Assembly: GCA_035327565.1 (NCBI GenBank)
Contig: DAOLDB010000004.1
Span: 61,344-125,343, forward strand
From: JABDLO01 sp035327565
GTDB lineage: Bacteria > Bacteroidota > Bacteroidia > Chitinophagales > Saprospiraceae
Direction of reading: 5' to 3'
DNA length: 64,000 nt
Shown: in pieces, positions 9,381 through 17,358 of the stretch
Position numbering within the stretch: the stretch's first letter is position 1
How the letters are laid out: every line of letters begins with the position of its first letter
Program-made: the position numbers and the translations under genes
Notes under the pieces: generated by a model
The model's input: the letters and a program-made list of their open reading frames with translations, nothing else
What the model was told of the DNA's origin: nothing
Databases searched by the model: none

Positions 9381-10163
9381 ATGAAAAATATAATCGTATT
9401 TATTCTGGCATTTGCCACCTTAGGTACATTAGGTAGTTGCCGGGTTATAAACCAGGGAGAGGTAGGTGTAAAACGAACATTGGGTAAAATCAAACCACAG
9501 GCTTTACCGGCGGGTGCAAGAATGTATAATCCACTGGTAAGTAATATTATCAAGGTACCTGTACGTACAGTAAATCTTGAAGTAACCTTAGCTCTTCCTT
9601 CAAAAGAAGGAGTTAACGTGGCTTCAGAGATTTCTATCCTCTACAGTGTGGATGGTCGCCGAGCTACTCATTTGATTGAGAATGTAGGGCGCGATTACGA
9701 AAACACAGTTATTCTTCCTGTATTCCGGGCCAGTGCTGCAGACATCACCGCGCAGTTTATGGCGAAGGATATGCACACAGGAAAGAGGGGTGAGATTGAA
9801 ACTGCCATTAAAGATGAAATGATGAAAAATCTCGATAAAAGAGGAATCATCATTGAAGCGGTACTGTTAAAAACCATCCGCCTTCCATCAGGACTGGCCA
9901 GAGCTATCGAAGAAAAGCTGGAAGCGGAACAAGATGCACAAAGGATGGAGTTTATATTGCAAAGAGAACAACAGGATGCCGAGCGAAGAAAAATTGAAGC
10001 GCAGGGTATAAGTGATGCCAACAGCATTATTGCATTAGGTCTTACACGCGAAGTGATCCAGTTTAAGAGTATAGAGGCTTTCAGAGAACTGGCAAGATCC
10101 AACAACTCCAAGATTATCATCACAGATGGTCGCACGCCGATGCTGATCAATCAGGATGATTGA
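9381..10163 (+). CDS. prohibitin/band 7 (SPFH) family lipoprotein
   Basis: SPFH proteins form large membrane-anchored oligomers linked to protease control and membrane organisation. The 260-residue product begins with a signal segment ending LGSC (Cys at about 20), a plausible lipobox. It is followed by the SPFH core (about 25-180, including GEVGVKRTLGKI and RGIIIEAVLLKTI). A long charged helix, probably coiled-coil, spans about 175-225 (EEKLEAEQDAQRMEF). The frame is open from a TTG at 9345, but ATG 9381 starts directly at the signal peptide. It is followed by a strong terminator and appears monocistronic. Its exact role is unknown. Confidence 0.85.
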   Translation: MKNIIVFILAFATLGTLGSCRVINQGEVGVKRTLGKIKPQALPAGARMYNPLVSNIIKVPVRTVNLEVTLALPSKEGVNVASEISILYSVDGRRATHLIENVGRDYENTVILPVFRASAADITAQFMAKDMHTGKRGEIETAIKDEMMKNLDKRGIIIEAVLLKTIRLPSGLARAIEEKLEAEQDAQRMEFILQREQQDAERRKIEAQGISDANSIIALGLTREVIQFKSIEAFRELARSNNSKIIITDGRTPMLINQDD

Positions 10164-10194
10164 TTGATCTGGTATTAAGAATAATATTGAGTTG

Positions 10195-10230
10195 AAAGGG
10201 AAGCAGATATTATCCTGCTTCCCTTTTTTT
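10195..10230 (+). terminator. strong intrinsic terminator after the SPFH gene
   Basis: AAAGGGAAGCAG (10195-10206) and CTGCTTCCCTTT (10215-10226) form a perfect 12-bp stem with an 8-base loop, followed by a T run to 10230. Confidence 0.92.
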
Positions 10231-10279
10231 ATTTGTATAGCAGATCCAGAATCATTGGCCATCAATCCTTATTATTCTT

Positions 10280-10319
10280 GTTTATAAATTTAACTTCCTT
10301 GCAGACAGGATTTATAAAC
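10280..10319. promoter_or_regulatory. 10-bp perfect inverted repeat upstream of the DtxR-type gene
   Basis: GTTTATAAAT (10280-10289) and ATTTATAAAC (10310-10319) are exact reverse complements separated by 20 bases. Each arm also contains the palindrome TTTATAAA. It lies about 130 bases before the metalloregulator gene, so it may be an operator; this is inference. Confidence 0.45.
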
Positions 10320-10448
10320 CACATACCTGCCTTGCTTAACCAAATCAGACTATCTGTATCCTTGATCCATTGAACAAAGAGTATATTTGAGCGTAATTAG
10401 TATATATTCATTACAAGACATGCTGACTTTCACTCGAAATATTTTTGC

Positions 10449-11111
10449 ATGATTACGAAAAATGAAGAGGATTATTTGAAAGCTATTTTTCACCTTACTG
10501 AAGAGATGGAAGAAGAAAAAGCCGGAGTCAATCAGTTGGCGGACTATTTAAATATTTCTCCTGCTTCTGTCACTGCAATGCTCAAAAAATTAAAAATTAA
10601 AAATTGGGTAAACTATAAGAGATATGGAAAAATCGAACTTACTTCCCACGGAAAATCAATAGCTGTGGAACTCATTCGAAAACACAGATTATGGGAAACC
10701 TTTTTATACAAATGTTTAAACTTTCGTTGGGATGAAGTGCATGAAGTGGCAGAACAACTGGAACACATCCAATCAAAAAAATTAATTGAGCAATTGGAAG
10801 TATTTTTAGGATTTCCATCAAGAGACCCCCATGGAGATATCATTCCTGAAAGGGATGGGACATACCGCATCAGACCAAAAATTACATTGGCAGAAATTGG
10901 GATAGGATCCAAGTGTCGTTTAATGGCTGTGAAAGATAATTCTGTAGCTTTTTTAAAATACGTTGCAGATATTGGACTGGCTCTGAGCAGTGAAATTGAA
11001 GTGATGGACAAGAGAGATTTTGATGGATCTATGTACATTGCATTTGAAGGCAAACAAATCAATATATCACGTAAATTTGCTGAAAACGTATTTGTGGAGG
11101 AAATTCAGTAA
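10449..11111 (+). CDS. DtxR/MntR-family metal-dependent transcriptional regulator
   Basis: Members bind Fe(II) or Mn(II) and repress metal-uptake genes. The 220-residue protein starts with the typical MITKNEEDYLKAIFHL. A winged helix-turn-helix (about 1-70) includes LADYLNISPASVTAMLKKL. The metal-binding/dimerisation domain (about 70-140) includes the block WDEVHEVAEQLEHIQS, and a C-terminal FeoA/SH3-like domain covers about 150-220. No metal transporter gene is adjacent; the nearest Nramp-like gene is 32 kb away and lacks metal ligands. A 10-bp inverted repeat sits upstream. Whether it senses Fe or Mn cannot be told from the sequence. Confidence 0.9.
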   Translation: MITKNEEDYLKAIFHLTEEMEEEKAGVNQLADYLNISPASVTAMLKKLKIKNWVNYKRYGKIELTSHGKSIAVELIRKHRLWETFLYKCLNFRWDEVHEVAEQLEHIQSKKLIEQLEVFLGFPSRDPHGDIIPERDGTYRIRPKITLAEIGIGSKCRLMAVKDNSVAFLKYVADIGLALSSEIEVMDKRDFDGSMYIAFEGKQINISRKFAENVFVEEIQ

Positions 11112-11156
11112 AAAGCGATAATATGGAATTTAAGAATATAATACCCTATATGAAAA

Positions 11157-11579
11157 TCAAGTTGTACGAAATACTGTATGTTTTATGATTATTGTCCCTA
11201 AAATTGTGAAGCTCAGAGCCAATAGAATTAATCCCCACTGAGTAAGTGTTGGAATCGCGGTAGAAACACATTGACTTTCGCTGGTAGCTCCTGCGGCTAA
11301 CGTAGTAGTATTTTCTCTACAGGGAATACAGGCTTCAGCACCCATAAATGATGAAAATGTACCTATTGGACACAGTTTGCATTCACTTTGTCCAATTTCG
11401 TCCTGAAATGAACCTTGAGGGCAAGTATTACAGCTCGTTTGCCCAGACAAATCCTGAAAAGTACCTTCCGGGCATGGGGTACAATCTGAACCACTTAAAT
11501 AGGTTCCAGGATCACAAACCTGTGTGTACACGGCATGAAAATGTATTAAGATTATGAACAGGGCCGTAAAGGTTTTCAT
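11157..11579 (-). CDS. Cys-rich secreted protein with IPTL-CTERM sorting tail
   Basis: The 140-residue protein has an N-terminal signal peptide (MKTFTALFIILIHFHAVYTQ). About five Cys-rich modules of roughly 17 residues follow, of the pattern C..CP.GTFQ...G...C, like the GCC2/GCC3 or ephrin-receptor-like motif. The tail IPTLTQWGLILLALSFTILG, then a short basic end, matches the IPTL-CTERM sorting signal, thought to be processed by exosortase H-type enzymes. The frame is open from 11678, but that extension lacks a signal; ATG 11579 begins the signal peptide. It is convergent with the DtxR-type gene. No exosortase gene is in this window. Function unknown; surface attachment is inferred. Confidence 0.8.
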   Translation of the reverse strand: MKTFTALFIILIHFHAVYTQVCDPGTYLSGSDCTPCPEGTFQDLSGQTSCNTCPQGSFQDEIGQSECKLCPIGTFSSFMGAEACIPCRENTTTLAAGATSESQCVSTAIPTLTQWGLILLALSFTILGTIIIKHTVFRTT

Positions 11580-11773
11580 AGGGATTGATTTGTGTGTAAG
11601 GTAGGAAATATAATTTTTAAAAATTAAAAAAATTAAACATAAATAAATCTTTAATGTAACTATATTGGCTATAGTCATCGTAATCTGGTATGAAGAAGTT
11701 CTGTTTTTAGCAATAGAAAGATAAGCATAATTTATGCTTGGGTAAAGTTGGAATTCTTATTCTGCAAGTAGAT

Positions 11774-12385
11774 TTACCTCATCTTGGGTCTCCTGCGCTT
11801 ACCTCCGGGATTCATCATCTGTTGTCCGGCCTTTCCCATACCTCTGACTGCCTGTACCTGGCCCCTGTTGATCAGCGCTTTTTCAAATTGATTCATTTGT
11901 TCTTTAAGTTGGGATTCGGTGATCTTTAATTTTTTTGCCTGATTAAAGTAATTTTTAGCTGCATTCCATTTGTTTTTTGCTCCATTGATATTAGCCAATT
12001 GCAGCAGAACCATGGCCCTTTCGTTTTCTGTAGGAAGTTTTAAATTTAAAGCCTTATTAAATTCTGACTCAGCTTCATTGTGATCTCCTTTATTCATTTT
12101 GATCGATCCTTTCATGATATAGTAAAACGCTCTGTTGGTAACATACAACCAGCGGGGTGACAGAGTCAGGCTCAGGCGTCTTTCCGCACCTTCAAAATCC
12201 ATTTTTTGAACCAAATTGGCTGCAGATGCTACTGTACCCAATAGAAAGTAGCTCAATAAAAGTATGAGTCCGGTGAGAATGAGGGGCCATGAATATATGA
12301 AACCTTCGAATACAGTAAGCAATATTCCACCAATGAAAAACAATGCAATAAGTCCTAATTTCAAATATATGTTGATGATAAACAT
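11774..12385 (-). CDS. membrane-anchored TPR protein of unknown function
   Basis: The 203-residue product begins with two hydrophobic segments (about residues 5-55: LGLIALFFIGGILL and WPLILTGLILLLSYFLLG). Three or so TPR-like helical pairs follow (about 65-165, including GDHNEAESEFNKALNL and KWNAAKNYFNQAKKL). The end is basic and Gly/Met-rich (GGKRRRPKMR). The frame extends to 12448, but a TATCTTTG promoter box at 12406-12413 lies inside that extension, so ATG 12385 is preferred. The TPR part is probably cytoplasmic because of the basic tail (inference). It follows the spermidine-synthase-like gene but seems to have its own promoter. Confidence 0.7.
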   Translation of the reverse strand: MFIINIYLKLGLIALFFIGGILLTVFEGFIYSWPLILTGLILLLSYFLLGTVASAANLVQKMDFEGAERRLSLTLSPRWLYVTNRAFYYIMKGSIKMNKGDHNEAESEFNKALNLKLPTENERAMVLLQLANINGAKNKWNAAKNYFNQAKKLKITESQLKEQMNQFEKALINRGQVQAVRGMGKAGQQMMNPGGKRRRPKMR

Positions 12386-12405
12386 TGAGGTATTCTTTAG
12401 GTATG

Positions 12406-12413
12406 CAAAGATA
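12406..12413 (-). promoter_or_regulatory. -7 element before the TPR membrane protein gene
   Basis: On the minus strand TATCTTTG matches TAnnTTTG exactly and ends 20 bases before ATG 12385. It supports that start over the longer frame; the -33 element is weak. Confidence 0.5.
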
Positions 12414-12519
12414 GTAAAATATTCTGCAACCACTTGTGATAGATTCATATTCCCTTATGGGAAAAACCATGATGGATCTTCCATTCTTTATGTTTCTGGG
12501 ATGAAATGGCTCAGGAGGT

Positions 12520-13200
12520 TCAAACACATCGAATACCGGTAAACATCATATTTCCTTTAATGTATTGTACGGTGCTTTGAGGAAAAACAATTGTAAAAAC
12601 GGATTGAAAAAATTGCTCTGCCTTCCGTTTGTCTTTCTCATTGAAAGCCAGCATGTTATAAATTAACATGCCATCCGGAAATAAAGACATTGAAAGCATT
12701 TCAAGGAATTCAATGGATTGAAATTCTTCAGGGATCTTGTCATCTATAAATACATCCATTGCAATGAAATGATATTGCTTTTCATCGGTCATAAGGAATG
12801 AGCCAATATCAGAACAGATGATCAGGCATGAGGATCTCAAATACGGTATAGTGTATTTGCTGGCTAAATACACTACTTCTTCATCCTTCTCAATAAAGGT
12901 AAAATGAAAAGATTTTTGTGATACTTCTTCCATTATCAAAGGAATGCTGCCCAACCCTAATCCCAAAATCAATACTTCGTCCATTGAAGTATAATCCAGT
13001 TTTTTCAGCAGGCTTCCATAATTGTCATAGCGGTTTCCAAAAGAATAAATAGCATTTTGGGTAGACAACTTCAATGTTCCTTTATCAAGTGTAACAAACA
13101 TAGTTTGATTGAGTGAAGAACTCACCCTCTCCATTTCAATTTCTGTAAAGTAGGAAACCCATTTTTTTAGAAAAGGTATAGGATAAGATTTCTTCTTCAA
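12520..13200 (-). CDS. spermidine-synthase-like SAM-fold protein
   Basis: The 226-residue protein has the polyamine synthase/methyltransferase Rossmann motif VLILGLGLGSIPLIM (about 75-90), an acidic strand end FTFIEKDEEVV and a later AMDVFIDD. This resembles SpeE-like orphans common in Bacteroidota. It is shorter than a true spermidine synthase (about 280 residues), and the catalytic Asp region is not convincingly conserved, so the substrate is open. The frame starts with TTG at 13200. This is kept because homologues of this kind begin with a similar SYPIP segment; the first ATG is at 13134. It lies 23 bases after alternative glmU, probably in the same transcript. Confidence 0.6.
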   Translation of the reverse strand: MKKKSYPIPFLKKWVSYFTEIEMERVSSSLNQTMFVTLDKGTLKLSTQNAIYSFGNRYDNYGSLLKKLDYTSMDEVLILGLGLGSIPLIMEEVSQKSFHFTFIEKDEEVVYLASKYTIPYLRSSCLIICSDIGSFLMTDEKQYHFIAMDVFIDDKIPEEFQSIEFLEMLSMSLFPDGMLIYNMLAFNEKDKRKAEQFFQSVFTIVFPQSTVQYIKGNMMFTGIRCV

Positions 13201-13223
13201 CTCTATGTTTTATCCATTAAATA

Positions 13224-14441
13224 TTAAACTGCCCTTTTTTCCCATGTTCTCCATTTCTCACTGTAACGGTAAATAAAATTCATGATCTTAACATCTTCAT
13301 CTTTGAACATCAACCCTTTCCGGTTCATCATCCTTTGAATGGATTCTACAGCTTTTTCGACAAGGTATGTCGTGGGTTTGCCGGGCTGAGTCCATGTAAA
13401 TGAAGGTACAAAGTTATTGTGGTATCCTGATCCAAACATATTGCATGAAACCCCTACGGTTGTGCCTGTATTGAACATGGTATTAATACCACTTTTACTA
13501 TGATCTCCCATGATCAAACCGCAAAACTGAAGTCCGGTCTTTTCAAACCTCCCGGTGGAGTAATTCCATAGTTTCACTTCCTCGTAGTTGTTTTTTAAGT
13601 TGGATGTATTGGTATCCGCACCTATATTACACCATTCTCCAACCACAGAGTTTCCCATATATCCATCATGAGACTTATTTGAATAAGCCATGATGACACT
13701 TTCTTTGATTTCTCCTCCCGCCTTGCAATGGGGCCCAATAGTAGTGCCCTGGTAAATTTTTGCTCCCACTTTGATTACGCCTCCTTCCCCTACTACACAG
13801 GGTCCTTTTAAAACGCTGCCTTCTAAGATTATGGCATCTTTGCCTATATAGATAGGTCCTTCGGAGGCATTAAGAATAGAAAAGTTGACTTTAGCTCCCT
13901 CTTCTATAAAAATATGGTCAGCATTCAAGCTTGAATTGTCGCCGCTCAAAGGAAGAGAATCTCTGTCCCTGGTGATCAATCCAAAATCTTTTACGATTTC
14001 CCTGGCGTTATATTGAAATATATCGAAAGGCCGTAGGATCTGACTGTATAAATCCTTCCGGTCTTCGATGTTGATTCCTTTTAATTCACTGATTTCCTGA
14101 TTGGACATCATTTTGTCAAAAGATTTTCCAGGGATTCGTGCTGCTATCAGTTCATCTCCGGCAATAATGGCTTCATTTGAAGGAAGTGTATCGATCATAC
14201 TCGCCAACGCTTCGGTAGGGAGGATAGAAGCATTAATAATGATGTTGTCTTCTGAAACTTCCATGGGAAATTTAATTGACAAATATTCCTGAGTGATAAA
14301 GCTAAACCGCCCTTCCAATAACCATTCCCATTTTTCGCGAATAGTGAGAATGCCCACTCTGAGTTCGCATATAGGTCGGGTATAGGTCAGTGGTAATAGT
14401 CCTAACCAATTATCATCGTCGAATAATATTATACTTCGCAT
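13224..14441 (-). CDS. alternative GlmU-type sugar-1-phosphate nucleotidyl/acetyltransferase
   Basis: This matches the Bacteroidota variant of GlmU (TIGR03991 type), expected to help make UDP-GlcNAc for peptidoglycan and glycans. It begins MRSIILFDDDNWLGLLPLTYTRPICELR, a divergent N-terminal domain without the classical GxGTRM pyrophosphorylase loop. From about residue 170 it has left-handed beta-helix hexapeptides (IYIGKDAIILEGSVLKGPCVVGE...). The conserved acetyltransferase part includes NIGADTNTSNLKNNY and GDHSKSGINTMFNTGTTVGV. The length of 405 residues is normal for the variant. It sits between the rpmE2 terminator and the spermidine-synthase-like gene. Confidence 0.85.
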   Translation of the reverse strand: MRSIILFDDDNWLGLLPLTYTRPICELRVGILTIREKWEWLLEGRFSFITQEYLSIKFPMEVSEDNIIINASILPTEALASMIDTLPSNEAIIAGDELIAARIPGKSFDKMMSNQEISELKGINIEDRKDLYSQILRPFDIFQYNAREIVKDFGLITRDRDSLPLSGDNSSLNADHIFIEEGAKVNFSILNASEGPIYIGKDAIILEGSVLKGPCVVGEGGVIKVGAKIYQGTTIGPHCKAGGEIKESVIMAYSNKSHDGYMGNSVVGEWCNIGADTNTSNLKNNYEEVKLWNYSTGRFEKTGLQFCGLIMGDHSKSGINTMFNTGTTVGVSCNMFGSGYHNNFVPSFTWTQPGKPTTYLVEKAVESIQRMMNRKGLMFKDEDVKIMNFIYRYSEKWRTWEKRAV

Positions 14442-14461
14442 GGAAGGTAAAAATAGAGAAT

Positions 14462-14487
14462 AAAAAAAGCCCTGCGAAGAGGGCTTT
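14462..14487 (-). terminator. intrinsic terminator after rpmE2
   Basis: On the minus strand AAAGCCCT (14480-14487) and AGGGCTTT (14466-14473) form an 8-bp stem with a 6-base loop, followed by a T run down to 14462. It separates rpmE2 from alternative glmU. Confidence 0.85.
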
Positions 14488-14508
14488 CATAATTTTTTAA
14501 AAAAATGA

Positions 14509-14769
14509 CTATGATTTTTTAGAAAACTTCGCAAATTTTTTGTTGAATTTGTCAATTCGGCCTGCCGTATCAACAAATTTCATTTTTCCGGTAAAAAACG
14601 GATGGGATGCTGATGAAATTTCCAGCTTTATCAAAGGATACTCCTTTCCGTCTTCCCATACTATGGTTTCTCTAGTATTGGCGCATGATTTAGATAAAAA
14701 TGCATAATCACAAGAAAAATCCTTAAATACTACGGTTCTGTAATTTGAAGGATGAATATCTTTTTTCAT
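14509..14769 (-). CDS. rpmE2: 50S ribosomal protein L31 type B
   Basis: L31 sits on the large ribosomal subunit and bridges to the small subunit. The 86-residue protein starts MKKDIHPSNYRTVVFKD and contains SCANTRETIVWEDGKEYPL and SSASHPFFTGKMKFVDTAGR, the type B signature. It lacks the CxxC zinc pair of type A L31, so it is the zinc-independent form. The gene has its own promoter and a strong terminator, so it is a monocistronic unit. Confidence 0.95.
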   Translation of the reverse strand: MKKDIHPSNYRTVVFKDFSCDYAFLSKSCANTRETIVWEDGKEYPLIKLEISSASHPFFTGKMKFVDTAGRIDKFNKKFAKFSKKS

Positions 14770-14841
14770 ATCTGTACATTAAATCGTTTATAAGTTCGAC
14801 CTGTTCATAGGCTATGTTCATTTGGCCAGTGAAAAGGAGTG

Positions 14842-14873
14842 CAAAGATAAAATTTTCAATGAATAAAAACCAA
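14842..14873 (-). promoter_or_regulatory. Bacteroidota-type promoter of rpmE2
   Basis: On the minus strand TTG (14871-14873) is followed by 21 bases and TATCTTTG (14842-14849). The -7 box is 72 bases before the rpmE2 ATG. Confidence 0.6.
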
Positions 14874-14917
14874 TTTACCTATAAATATTTTGTGACGATT
14901 CATTGGAATTTTCGAAA

Positions 14918-15283
14918 TCAGCCTTGAGGAAAGAAGGAATCCTGATGATGGTAAATGTCATATTGTCCATTTGCTTTTAACAGGATCCCAATTACATCAA
15001 AGCGAATTGCCCATTCATGTCCTGTTAAATCCATATACCGTGTAGCTGCGTCAGCGATACGGTGGACTTTGGCCGGTGATATGGAATCTTCAGGATCCAT
15101 AACATGATTGCTTGATCTGGTTTTTACTTCAACAAAAACTAAAGTATCTCCCTGTTTGGCAATAATATCGATTTCAGAACGGCTATATCGCCAATTGGTG
15201 TCTAAAATTACATACCCTTTTGACTCCAGATAACGGACAGCCAACCTCTCTCCCTGCCTTCCCTTTCTTTGTTTATCAGTCAT
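14918..15283 (-). CDS. YraN/UPF0102 family protein (endonuclease-like fold)
   Basis: The 121-residue protein has the YraN pattern: GRQGERLAVRYLESKGYVIL, then the nuclease-like core RSEIDIIAKQGDTLVFVEVKTR with the E/D...ExK residues of a PD-(D/E)xK fold. The middle includes ISPAKVHRIADAATRYM. The biological role is not settled; a nuclease or Holliday-junction-linked activity has been suggested for the family. The frame begins with TTG at 15286 followed directly by ATG; ATG 15283 is used. It precedes the rpmE2 promoter on the same strand. Confidence 0.88.
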   Translation of the reverse strand: MTDKQRKGRQGERLAVRYLESKGYVILDTNWRYSRSEIDIIAKQGDTLVFVEVKTRSSNHVMDPEDSISPAKVHRIADAATRYMDLTGHEWAIRFDVIGILLKANGQYDIYHHQDSFFPQG

Positions 15284-15523
15284 CAATGAAAATATTTGGA
15301 CACATTAATAATTTGATTTTTGAAGGTCGGAGATAAAAATTATTTCCAACCTTGTGTGGCTTCCTTTAGAGCCACATCCATAATTATATGAATATAGAAG
15401 TCATTATGGAAAACCATATTCTCAAGAGCCTATTGTGAAATACTTATTCAATTAAAACGTTAGCACCGATATGTGTTTCTGAAAGATTACATACTTTTAC
15501 CCCTTAAAATTACGACAATTCTT

Positions 15524-16513
15524 ATGATGGATACATTAATACAGAGATTTCCGGCGCAATTGAAGGAAGCCATGGAAATCGGTGAAGCGGCTCAAATCAA
15601 TGCTCACCATTACCCTATACAAAAAGTGTATGTGGCCGGAATGGGGGGCAGCGGAATTGGAGGAGACTTTGTCAGGGAATTTATATCCGGAGAATCAAAA
15701 ATTCCCTATATAGTAGGTAAAAGCTATCACATTCCAGCCTGGATTGATCAAAATACTTTATGCATAGTTTCATCATTCAGTGGCAACACAGAGGAAACCC
15801 TTCATTCATTTGAACAAATGTTAATCACAGGGGCCAAAATTATTTGTGTTGCTTCCGGAGGCTCATTGATTCAAAAGGCAAAAGAACTGAATCTGGATTA
15901 TATTCAATTGCCATCTGATTGGCCTTCTCCAAGGGCTTGTTTAGGTTATTCATTGGTGCAACAAATCTATATACTTATCAAATTGGGGATTATTAGTAAT
16001 CATATCCTGCACGATTTAAAAGCATCCATAGATCTGATTAAATATGATCAGGATGACATTAAAAAGGAAGCCCGGGATATTGCTTCAAAATTATTTGGAA
16101 AAACTTTGGTTATATACACAACTGACAGGATGGAATCCGTCGCAGTCCGATTCAGACAGCAAGTCAATGAAAATTCAAAATTGCTATGCTGGCACCATGT
16201 AGTACCAGAAATGAATCACAATGAATTGGTCGGTTGGAAAGACATCCGCTATGATTTGGCCGTTCTGTATTTCAGAAATAAAGATGATTTCAAAAGAAAT
16301 GCTGTACGAATTAATATCAACAAGGAAATTATTGAGAAACTGACAGATACCGTGCTGGAAGTTTTTTCCAAAGGAAAATCACTTATTGAAAAATCTATAT
16401 ACTTTGTTCACTTAGGCGATTGGATTTCATGGTATTTATCTGAAATGCATCAGGTAGATGCCATTGAAGTGAATGTCATTGACTATTTGAAAAAAGAATT
16501 AACCAAGATATAG
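15524..16513 (+). CDS. bifunctional phosphoglucose/phosphomannose isomerase, SIS domain
   Basis: This protein should interconvert glucose-6-phosphate or mannose-6-phosphate with fructose-6-phosphate. The 329-residue product has two SIS-fold halves. The first contains VYVAGMGGSGIGGDF and SSFSGNTEET, the sugar-phosphate loops of this family. The second has the conserved PEMNHNELVGW. Length fits the PGI/PMI bifunctional group (about 320-350) rather than classical Pgi. The frame is open from a GTG at 15473; ATG 15524 is taken because that is where similarity begins (a second ATG follows directly). It stands alone before a long AT-rich gap. Confidence 0.85.
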   Translation: MMDTLIQRFPAQLKEAMEIGEAAQINAHHYPIQKVYVAGMGGSGIGGDFVREFISGESKIPYIVGKSYHIPAWIDQNTLCIVSSFSGNTEETLHSFEQMLITGAKIICVASGGSLIQKAKELNLDYIQLPSDWPSPRACLGYSLVQQIYILIKLGIISNHILHDLKASIDLIKYDQDDIKKEARDIASKLFGKTLVIYTTDRMESVAVRFRQQVNENSKLLCWHHVVPEMNHNELVGWKDIRYDLAVLYFRNKDDFKRNAVRININKEIIEKLTDTVLEVFSKGKSLIEKSIYFVHLGDWISWYLSEMHQVDAIEVNVIDYLKKELTKI

Positions 16514-17358
16514 AATCAGAAATAGTCCTGCATACTTATTGGACGGGCGTAATTATTACTAAAATTTATAAATTTAACTAACGTGTACTCTTTTTATATA
16601 GAGCACTATATGAATATATATACTTCTTATATATTTAATTTTTCTCTGTCTTAATTGGCAGGTTAGCCGCTTTTTCTTTCAAAAATTTTTATTAATATTT
16701 TCAAAGGTTAGTCCTGCTGGATTTATATAACGAATTATTTAAAAATTAAATAAAATAATTATTTAAGATATTGATTATGTTAGTTTTTCACATTCTGACG
16801 GATTCAAATATAATAAAAATATAATATTTTATATATTCCTGATTATTGCATTTATATTCTATAATATTATAATTATAACAAATATATTATAAATAAATAT
16901 TTGTATTGCTGTTGTTGGTTTCATATTCATTTACTATCTTTCGGATGTCTTAATGAATGGGGCGATGGAAGAATGTGTATCCACTCCCTTTTTTTGATCA
17001 AGTAACCAGAGCTTATGCAATGAATTTTACTTTTATAAATTATTTTCAGAAAAGGATGGTATAATATCCGTTGTTTGAAAAGAATTTTCCACTTTTTTCA
17101 TTCATCAGCATGGTTCTGGTTGTTGGCCTGGATGAGGTAAGCATGTGACAGGGTCCATGAAATTTCCAATCCGGGTATGTATTTGCATGAAGTGTATACT
17201 CAACTGATATATGAGTAATGCATTGTGTATATGGACAATTACATGCCATACGCATCATTACTTCCAATATCTGTCCATGAGGCTTCATGTTTTGAAGTGC
17301 TAACATCCGTATTGCGGGTAGCTCAAATGAATTGAATGAAACCCAAAAGAACATAATC
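16514..17358. other. 845-bp AT-rich intergenic region
   Basis: No convincing gene was found. Bases about 16,550-16,900 are extremely AT-rich, with many TATA/ATTT runs and a repeated AATTATTTAA near 16,730 and 16,760. The rest, 16,900-17,358, has more ordinary composition and forms a long leader before the large secreted-protein gene, with one candidate promoter. Confidence 0.6.
16912..16942 (+). promoter_or_regulatory. candidate promoter of the large T9SS/dockerin gene
   Basis: TTG (16912-16914), 20 bases, then TATCTTTC (16935-16942) match the Bacteroidota promoter except for the last base. It would give a leader of about 400 bases. Confidence 0.3.

Noticed and set aside
10440..10447. TATTTTTG box just before the DtxR-type gene
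   Set aside because: It ends one base before the ATG, too close to give a normal leader, so it was not listed as the promoter.
11659..11675. ACTATA-TTGGC-TATAGT dyad upstream of the IPTL gene
   Set aside because: The arms are short and AT-rich and easily occur by chance in this DNA; no promoter element lies beside it.
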